This document shows, piece after piece, positions 21,277-25,930 of a stretch of 25,930 nt of DNA. Within the stretch, counting starts at the first letter, position 1. Every line of letters begins with the position of its first letter. Under the pieces are notes generated by a model that made no database searches, was not told the origin of the DNA, and saw nothing but the letters and a program-made list of their open reading frames with translations. Origin of the DNA: a virus; IMG/VR virus record IMGVR_UViG_3300031857_001209, positions 1-25,930 of that record; one strand, 5' to 3'. The position numbers were made by a program, and so were the translations under genes.

Positions 21277-22650
21277 ATGTCAAACGTTCGCCTTAAGTTA
21301 CCGCCGAAACTTATAGAGTCTGCGCGTGCTTCGCAATATGCGAATCGGGAACGGCAGGGGGTGAAAGAAACAGAGGTAAAACTTAAGAAAAGGGCGAAGA
21401 GACAAGCAGAGGAGGAGGTCAAGAAAAAGCAGCTCGACAAGGACAAGCAGCCTGATGGGCGAAGGGTTGGGGGGCAACTTGAGCACGAGAAGAGAGAGCA
21501 GTACAAGATATGGACTAGGAGGAGGAAGAGGGGCGGGAATGGGTTCATCCTCGTGCCTGGCGGGCAGTACACGGACAATAAACTTTTACTTGAGGCAGAA
21601 CTTGATCAGGATACGATTGCTTTTACGGGGGATAATTTAATAGTTCCCTTTGCCCCATATTTCATGCCTAATAAAAAATTTAATATCACATCTAATACCT
21701 CTGGTCTGACAGGTATAACTACGAATTTAATGCTTGAGCCTGGCGTTTCTAGTGGGGAAGACAATTTCACCGAAAACCGGGGCTCAGAAGAAAGCCCAGA
21801 GATTATCCCATATACCTATAAAGGCAGTGCCTACCTATCTGCGCTATCTCATTATTCAATCACGCAAGGCCCCGTTACCGGCTACGACGGGGAAACCGAT
21901 AAATACATAACGGCAAGCACTCAAATTCCTTTTGAAGAGGCTGTATTTAACTGGACAGCTGACAAGACAACACAAGTAACCTATGAATTTATTCTTTACC
22001 TGGAATCAGGGACAAGAGAAGGCGAAACAAGGATTGAAAGTTTTCCGATCCCACCCGATGAAAATCCAGCAGACTCTGGAAGCATAGATCCGAAGGTTTA
22101 CGAGCGATCATACTTTAATGAAATGAGGATTAAGATTTTTCAGGGGCAGGGCTCATTTGACTATTTTGAATTTCAGATTCGCAATCACATAAAGACCTCC
22201 CCTTTCCTCAACTATTTTAATATCAACGAAAACTATTTTATAGACGTCTTTGACTCACCGCCTTCTACTGGTTCCGTGCCACCCGGAAGGCATCATATAG
22301 CCGTGGTCTACGAGCCAGTCGAAGGGTCTACGCAGGCGGTTCGCCGCATTTACTTGAATGGTAAACTTAAGAAGACATTTACCAGCACTTTTAACAGCAA
22401 TAAGGCTTATCACGGTGTCACGATTACTCACTCCGGCTACGAAACAGTGTTTGAAGAGAATGGAGAGTTTAAGAAGACTCCCGGCAACAGTCTTACGCCT
22501 GGTAGGTGGTACTGGGACGCTGAGTCTGTTGTTGTCACGTACTCCCCAAACGTGCCCAAGATCTGGCTTCAGTCCCTCCGTTTCACCCCGCAAGCCCTAT
22601 ACAAAGAAGACTTCACCCCCCCCACCACCATCACCGACCTAGCGGACTGA
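21277..22650 (+). CDS. Tail fibre-like protein with LamG-type C-terminus, 457 residues
   Basis: The first 85 residues are highly charged and probably helical (EVKLKKRAKRQAEEEVKKKQ). The middle (residues about 90-310) is beta-rich with many Asn, Tyr and Phe residues. The C-terminal part (about 310-457) has a jelly-roll pattern: GRHHIAVVYEPV, RRIYLNGKLKKTF, IWLQSLRFTPQALYKEDF, then TPPTTITDL. This parallels the LamG end of the 1170-residue tip protein (YVDELRISKF...FTPPTAPFP). Codons are far more AT-rich than in neighbouring genes, suggesting recent transfer. Likely a host-recognition fibre (inference). Starts 1 nt after the previous stop. Confidence 0.65.
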   Translation: MSNVRLKLPPKLIESARASQYANRERQGVKETEVKLKKRAKRQAEEEVKKKQLDKDKQPDGRRVGGQLEHEKREQYKIWTRRRKRGGNGFILVPGGQYTDNKLLLEAELDQDTIAFTGDNLIVPFAPYFMPNKKFNITSNTSGLTGITTNLMLEPGVSSGEDNFTENRGSEESPEIIPYTYKGSAYLSALSHYSITQGPVTGYDGETDKYITASTQIPFEEAVFNWTADKTTQVTYEFILYLESGTREGETRIESFPIPPDENPADSGSIDPKVYERSYFNEMRIKIFQGQGSFDYFEFQIRNHIKTSPFLNYFNINENYFIDVFDSPPSTGSVPPGRHHIAVVYEPVEGSTQAVRRIYLNGKLKKTFTSTFNSNKAYHGVTITHSGYETVFEENGEFKKTPGNSLTPGRWYWDAESVVVTYSPNVPKIWLQSLRFTPQALYKEDFTPPTTITDLAD

Positions 22651-22654
22651 CCCC

Positions 22655-22789
22655 ATGGATGACCAAAAACAAGCCCTCCCCCAACGCGCCCAGCTGATTG
22701 CCCTAGCCAACCGCCAGCGAAAGCTCAACAAAGAATCAGAAGAAAAGGTGATCAAAAAAGTGGTTCGCGAAGTGCTCAAGGACTCCTAA
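22655..22789 (+). CDS. Small charged helical protein, 44 residues
   Basis: ATG 4 nt after the fibre stop; reads MDDQKQALPQRAQLIALANR and ends KKVVREVLKDS. A single amphipathic helix rich in Lys, Glu and Gln. Position between a fibre gene and the scaffold gene and its tight spacing support a real gene. It could be a chaperone-like helper of the fibre, but nothing in the sequence proves it. Confidence 0.55.
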   Translation: MDDQKQALPQRAQLIALANRQRKLNKESEEKVIKKVVREVLKDS

Positions 22790-22800
22790 CCCCAGCAGGC

Positions 22801-22810
22801 CGGGAAAACT
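22801..22810 (+). promoter_or_regulatory. CGGGAAAACT element, copy 9
   Basis: Exact 10-mer, 11 nt after the 44-residue gene and 41 nt before the scaffold ATG at 22852, the longest spacing of the set. Confidence 0.75.
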
Positions 22811-22851
22811 TATAGGCAACTTGCACCGGCTGGGCGATCCACCGGCAACGC

Positions 22852-23655
22852 ATGAACATTCGACTTGCAGACCTGCTGAACCTCGGCGGCGCTGCTCAAT
22901 TCCCTTGGCTCCTCTCTGTTGACTCTGACCCCGCAGGAGAAGCTGATGGTGGCGGCGGTGACCCCCCGGCAGACGACGAGGATCTTGGTCAGGCTGGCCT
23001 CAAGACCCTTCGCGAAGAACGCGAGCAACGCAAGGCCCTGGAGCGAAAGCTGGCGCAGCTCGAAAGCCAGTTGAGCACCGTCAAGGATCTGAACCCTGAC
23101 ACCTACCGCGAGGCCCAGCGCAAGGCAGAAGAGCTGCAACGGCAACTCCTCGAAAGGGAGCAGCTCACAGCCTCTGAGAGGCAGCGCATGGAGGCCAAGG
23201 CACAGGAGCAGATCAGGAAGGCCAATCAACAGGCCGAAACCGAAAAGCTCAAGCGCATTGATCTGCAGGTGCGCACCCTGGCCCGTGGGGTGTTTTCTGC
23301 TGCAGAAGGCCGTGATGGGGCCGACAGCTCAGGCCTGAGCTTCTTCGATGCGTGGATGGAGTTTCAGGGCCGCCGCCATCTTCGGGTGGAGGATGCCACC
23401 GGGAAGCTCTATGTGGTTGATGGTGACGGCGATCGGATGAAGACTGCCGAGGGGCAGGACATGGATCCGGTTGCCTGGCTGAATCAACAGGCTGATAACT
23501 CCCCCGTGGTGGGCACCTTCTTTAAGCCCAAGGGCGGGGAAGGTTCTGGCGGCTTTGTTGGTGCCCGTGGCATCCGTGGCACCCAGACCCGATCGGTTGA
23601 GCAAGCGCGTCAACTGAAGGGATCAGCCCTGCTCTCAGAGCACTACGGGAGCTGA
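22852..23655 (+). CDS. Putative capsid scaffolding protein, 267 residues
   Basis: An acidic Gly/Asp-rich N-terminal region (residues about 25-47) precedes a long Glu/Lys/Arg/Gln coiled coil (about 48-137: LKTLREEREQRKALERKLAQ; REAQRKAEELQRQLLEREQL). The C-terminal half has a compact part (SFFDAWMEFQGRRHLRVEDA; GKLYVVDGDGDRM) and a Gly-rich flexible end (GGEGSGGFVGARGIRG). This architecture is typical of siphovirus scaffolds, which shape the procapsid and then leave. The gene lies directly upstream of the major capsid gene, the usual place. No protease motif is visible. Confidence 0.8.
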   Translation: MNIRLADLLNLGGAAQFPWLLSVDSDPAGEADGGGGDPPADDEDLGQAGLKTLREEREQRKALERKLAQLESQLSTVKDLNPDTYREAQRKAEELQRQLLEREQLTASERQRMEAKAQEQIRKANQQAETEKLKRIDLQVRTLARGVFSAAEGRDGADSSGLSFFDAWMEFQGRRHLRVEDATGKLYVVDGDGDRMKTAEGQDMDPVAWLNQQADNSPVVGTFFKPKGGEGSGGFVGARGIRGTQTRSVEQARQLKGSALLSEHYGS

Positions 23656-23666
23656 TCTAGGCGAAC

Positions 23667-23676
23667 CGGGAAAACT
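23667..23676 (+). promoter_or_regulatory. CGGGAAAACT element, copy 10
   Basis: Exact 10-mer, 11 nt after the scaffold stop. The nearest ATG (23697) is 20 nt downstream and opens a 33-residue ORF; the capsid GTG is at 23844. Confidence 0.75.
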
Positions 23677-23690
23677 TCAGGTGACCCCGC

Positions 23691-23780
23691 GGCGCGATGC
23701 CAATGGGTCACCGCACCGGGCGCGATGCCAGGGGCGTCGTCCACCCAGTAGCAGGCCAAAGCAGGCGCGGCGCGATGCCA
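23691..23780 (+). repeat. Three exact copies of GGCGCGATGCCA upstream of the capsid gene
   Basis: The 12-mer occurs at 23691-23702, 23719-23730 and 23769-23780, spacings 28 and 50 bp. These spacings are not multiples of 3, so the copies fall in different frames and are unlikely to be protein-coding repetition. They lie in the leader between the repeated element and the capsid start. Confidence 0.8.
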
Positions 23781-23798
23781 GCCACAGCCAACACCTAG
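23697..23798 (+). CDS. Possible 33-residue leader ORF before the capsid gene
   Basis: ATG 20 nt after the repeated element, matching the usual element-to-start spacing, reading MPMGHRTGRDARGVVHPVAG to TAG 23796-23798. Arg/Gly/Ala-rich, no motif. Its start lies inside the first GGCGCGATGCCA copy. It may be a translated leader or simply chance; support is weak. Confidence 0.25.
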   Translation: MPMGHRTGRDARGVVHPVAGQSRRGAMPATANT

Positions 23799-23843
23799 CG
23801 ATCTGGACCCCCCTACCGCTTACCCCCTTCGCGTTTTTATCCC

Positions 23844-24812
23844 GTGGCTTCTACGACTCTTTGGGAGCAGTTTGCGCTCCGCACCACTGCCGGTGCCTCT
23901 AATCTTGAACTGGGCGTTCGCGCCATCTTGAACACCGGCGAGCTGGCCCCCGTGATCCCCTGGGTTGATACCCAAGGCGGCGCCTATGTCTATGCGATGG
24001 ATGACGAGCTGCCTGATTCGCAGCCCCGTCTCTTCGACGAGGCTAACGACGACAGCCAAGGCTCCACCGTCACCGAGGCCGAGGTACTGAAGATCTATGG
24101 GAAGGACGTGAAAACGGACTCCAGCAAGATCGCCCTCTTTGGCCCCAACGCTCACGCTCGTCAGATCGAAGCTTCTGCCCGTGCCCTGCGTATGCGCATT
24201 GAGCGCGATTTCATCAAGGGCGACGCTGCCCTGAGCGCTGGCCGCGAGATGGATGGCCTTCGCAAGAAGATCACCACCGGCTCTTCCCAAGCCATCGCTA
24301 ACCACGCGACTGGTGCTGGCATGAGCTTCGCGGCTCTCGATGAGCTGATCGACTCTGTGGACGGCCCCAACAGTGAAAAGCGGCTGGTGATGGGCAAAAA
24401 GCTCGCGGTGCGTTTCGGTGCCGCAGCTCGCGCCACTGGTGTTTCCGGCACGGTCAACTTTGAGTTGAACGCCATCGGCCGGATGTCGATGTTCTACAAC
24501 GATGTGGAAATTATCCGCACCGACGTAGACAGCAAAAACGTCGCGATTCAGGGCTTTGATGAGGGCTCCAGCTCTAACACCACTTCGGTGTATTGCGTGT
24601 CCATGGGTGAAGGCTTGGTGTCTGGTGTTCAGGGCCCTTCCCTGGATATTGGCGGCAACCCACAGCCTGGCCTGGTGATCTACGACGTGGGCGAGTCGTT
24701 TGCGACCCCAACCCGCCTGACCCGGATCTCTTGGCACGCCGCCATGGTGGTTGAGAACAAGCGGGCCGCCGCTCGTCTCTACAACATCACCAACGCTGCG
24801 ATCACGGCCTGA
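23844..24812 (+). CDS. Major capsid protein (HK97-fold inferred)
   Basis: 322 residues from GTG 23844 (MASTTLWEQFALRTTAGASN). Features in order: an N-terminal arm, a strand pair (PWVDTQGGAYVYAMDDE), a long helix (ARQIEASARALRMRIERDFI), a segment GREMDGLRKKITTGSSQAIA, a helix (MSFAALDELIDSVDGPNSEK), KRLVMGKKLAVRFGAAARAT and beta strands near the end (YCVSMGEGLVSGVQGPSLDI). The 'DGL-ITTG ... LDELID-V ... LVM-K' order is common in capsid proteins of tailed phages. Direct succession to a scaffold gene supports the call. There is no Shine-Dalgarno site; the leader before the GTG is C/T-rich. Confidence 0.85.
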   Translation: MASTTLWEQFALRTTAGASNLELGVRAILNTGELAPVIPWVDTQGGAYVYAMDDELPDSQPRLFDEANDDSQGSTVTEAEVLKIYGKDVKTDSSKIALFGPNAHARQIEASARALRMRIERDFIKGDAALSAGREMDGLRKKITTGSSQAIANHATGAGMSFAALDELIDSVDGPNSEKRLVMGKKLAVRFGAAARATGVSGTVNFELNAIGRMSMFYNDVEIIRTDVDSKNVAIQGFDEGSSSNTTSVYCVSMGEGLVSGVQGPSLDIGGNPQPGLVIYDVGESFATPTRLTRISWHAAMVVENKRAAARLYNITNAAITA

Positions 24813-24852
24813 TTCCCTTACCTGTAAACCGCCCTTCATTCCCCTTTGAACC

Positions 24853-25347
24853 ATGCCTAAGGCCACTGGCTTAGCCCCCCGCAAGCCGTTCTTCATTGAT
24901 CGCGATTCCGTCCTCGTCGGCTCTGTCCGTGCCGGGGAAGGTGTCGCCGCTGAGTCGCGCACTGGCGCCGCTCGGATCATGCCTTTCAAGCTCAACACCT
25001 GCGACTTCTTCAAAGTGGTCGCTACTGGTGCCCTGAGCAATGCCGCTGGTGGTTACTTCATCGAAGTGGCCCACCTGGCTGATGGTGCTGCCATCGGCTC
25101 TGCCAACCCCACGGGGTATGTGCAGATCGGTGCAGTGAGCTTCAACGGCACCAGTCAAGCTGAAGTTGGCTTCACCGGTCAGCAAATCGAGGCCCTGGTC
25201 AAGGCTGCCGCGTCGCCCGCCATCACTGGTGACGTGCGCGTTGTGGCCCTGCGCTTGGTTGCTGGCACTGGCTCCGGCCAAGGCGGCAATGGCCTGGCTG
25301 CCCCAGCCAATGCCACTGGCGCCACGGTCCACATTCAGCGCGGTTGA
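24853..25347 (+). CDS. Putative capsid decoration / head accessory protein, 164 residues
   Basis: Begins MPKATGLAPRKPFFIDRDSV, with strands through the middle (RIMPFKLNTCDFFKVVATGA; GGYFIEVAHLADGAAIG; GYVQIGAVSFNGTSQAEVGF), one helix (GQQIEALVKAAASP) and a Gly-rich end. Located 40 nt after the capsid gene; the gap (TTCCCTTACCTGTAAACCGC and on) is pyrimidine-rich and carries no repeated element, so both genes are probably co-transcribed. Size and position fit a decoration or stabilising protein; no diagnostic motif. Confidence 0.6.
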   Translation: MPKATGLAPRKPFFIDRDSVLVGSVRAGEGVAAESRTGAARIMPFKLNTCDFFKVVATGALSNAAGGYFIEVAHLADGAAIGSANPTGYVQIGAVSFNGTSQAEVGFTGQQIEALVKAAASPAITGDVRVVALRLVAGTGSGQGGNGLAAPANATGATVHIQRG

Positions 25348-25358
25348 TCCGCAACCTG

Positions 25359-25382
25359 GGGGAGGTCTTCACGGGCCTCCCC
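25359..25382 (+). terminator. GC-rich stem-loop after the decoration gene
   Basis: GGGGAGG / CCTCCCC (25359-25365 with 25376-25382), 10-nt loop, 7-bp stem. It is followed by TTCACCTTT rather than a clean T-run, so it may attenuate transcription or protect mRNA ends. It precedes the next ATG by 21 nt. Confidence 0.4.
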
Positions 25383-25403
25383 TTCACCTTTGGAGCCCAC
25401 ACC

Positions 25404-25643
25404 ATGCTTGCCCTTTTCAGTTTCTCCGCAGGGATGACCCCAGAGCTGCGACAGGCCATCGTGCTGAGAGCCGCAGGGGTTGAACCTGAGCCGCCGGTTG
25501 AGCTGCAGCAAGAGCCGTTGCCCCCGAAGCCCAGCAAGCGCCGCGCCAAGCATCCTGACGGGAAGTTCGTGGCTGATGACCCGGCAACGCTTGAGGTTGA
25601 TGAGGCGTGGGTGGAGGAGGAAACCGGGAAAACTGAGGCATGA
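25404..25643 (+). CDS. Hypothetical 79-residue head-region protein
   Basis: ATG 25404 follows GGAG by 8 nt, a good ribosome-binding site, so I prefer it to an in-frame TTG at 25344 that overlaps the previous stop. Begins MLALFSFSAGMTPELRQAIV. A short helical N-terminal part leads to a Pro/Glu-rich segment (EPEPPVELQQEPLPPKPSKR), a basic stretch (KRRAKHPDG) and an acidic end (EVDEAWVEEETGKTEA). The last codons encode the eleventh repeated element, and the stop overlaps the next start as ATGA. Probably a small neck or head accessory protein; unproven. Confidence 0.55.
   Translation: MLALFSFSAGMTPELRQAIVLRAAGVEPEPPVELQQEPLPPKPSKRRAKHPDGKFVADDPATLEVDEAWVEEETGKTEA
25625..25634 (+). promoter_or_regulatory. 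CGGGAAAACT element, copy 11
   Basis: Exact 10-mer within the final codons of the 79-residue gene (Thr-Gly-Lys-Thr) and 5 nt before the ATG at 25640. The second copy with a very short distance to the start codon. Confidence 0.75.
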
Positions 25644-25930
25644 GCACACAGCCTGCTACTTACAACCTGCTGATTCCTCAAAGGGCCTCCCTTCGCGAAA
25701 CGATTCGCGTGCCCTATGACGGCACTGGGGCTCAGGTTTTTGCATCAGTCTGGGATAGCGAAAAGCGCCGCCGTAAATACCTGGATCTCGACGTAACTTG
25801 GATCAATAGACGTGAGGTGCTTAGCTCCTCAAGTGTAAGAGCTACTTTTCAACTTAGTGCAGCATGGGAGGATACTAGACAGATCACTAAAGATGGATAT
25901 TGGGACATGCTTTGGGTGTGGCCGGATGAG
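25640..25930 (+). CDS. Partial virion-type protein (N-terminal 97 residues)
   Basis: Begins MSTQPATYNLLIPQRASLRE and runs open to the window edge. The pattern is beta-sandwich-like: IPQRASLRETIRVPYDG, VFASVWDSEKRRRKYLDLDV, VRATFQLSAAWEDTRQIT, then GYWDMLWVWPDE. Phage proteins with an 'IPQGAT-L-L' opening and an Ig-like strand order are often fibre or appendage N-terminal domains, so a virion role is likely but the family is not certain. Its ATG overlaps the previous stop and lies 5 nt after an element. Confidence 0.6.
   Translation, partial: MSTQPATYNLLIPQRASLRETIRVPYDGTGAQVFASVWDSEKRRRKYLDLDVTWINRREVLSSSSVRATFQLSAAWEDTRQITKDGYWDMLWVWPDE

Noticed and set aside
22036-22050. Minus-strand near-match to the element (AGTTTTCCGA)
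   Set aside because: Two mismatches, wrong strand, inside the fibre gene; no minus-strand gene starts there.
23820-25040. 406-residue minus-strand frame over the capsid gene
   Set aside because: Spans the capsid and part of the decoration gene, whose plus-strand products are convincing; high-GC codon bias opens the opposite frame.

Overview
The window reads as a tailed double-stranded DNA phage (or prophage) structural region, most likely a siphovirus with a long non-contractile tail. The main evidence is a 1973-residue tape measure protein, a tail-tube candidate, a tail-chaperone gene with a textbook -1 frameshift signal, tail-tip and fibre proteins, a scaffold and a major capsid protein. 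No integrase, terminase, portal, tRNA, IS element or CRISPR array is visible. DNA is moderately GC-rich with many AGC/CTG/GCC codons and few Shine-Dalgarno sites. A picocyanobacterial (Synechococcus/Cyanobium-like) host is possible but is only an inference.

Layout: (1) 1-1003, minus strand: five tightly overlapping small genes of unknown function. (2) 1004-1217: divergent control region. (3) 1218-2977, plus: two unknown genes, an array of three 26-bp hairpin repeats, and a metallophosphoesterase. (4) 3015-4365: three very basic, Gly/Lys/Arg-rich proteins. (5) 4369-7415: two head-tail joining candidates, the G/G-T chaperone pair and the tail tube, followed by a 59-residue ORF. (6) 7602-9542, minus: a five-gene cassette with an L,D-transpeptidase-type enzyme, coiled-coil proteins and a terminator facing it. 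(7) 9605-20325, plus: tail-terminator candidate, intrinsic terminator, tape measure, distal tail protein and a tail-tip protein with 23-residue repeats and a LamG domain. (8) 20369-22789: small virion proteins, a second LamG-type fibre protein and a 44-residue protein. (9) 22852-25930: scaffold, capsid, probable decoration protein and two further genes, the last cut by the window edge.

The most striking non-coding signal is the exact 10-mer CGGGAAAACT. It occurs eleven times, always on the plus strand and always 5-41 nt before a plus-strand start codon, mostly at heads of gene blocks. One copy follows an intrinsic terminator directly, and two lie beside the palindrome CCTGATCAGG at the window's only divergent junctions. 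It looks like a phage-specific promoter, transcript-start or mRNA-leader element, comparable in layout to the stoperators and start-associated sequences of some mycobacteriophages, but I do not recognise this sequence.

Taken together, the plus-strand blocks would supply virion parts (neck, chaperones, tube, tape measure, tip, fibres, scaffold, capsid), probably co-ordinated by the repeated element. The minus-strand cassette inside the tail region is a separately controlled accessory or wall-active unit. Module order is unusual: capsid genes lie downstream of tail genes, and the chaperone pair precedes the tube gene.
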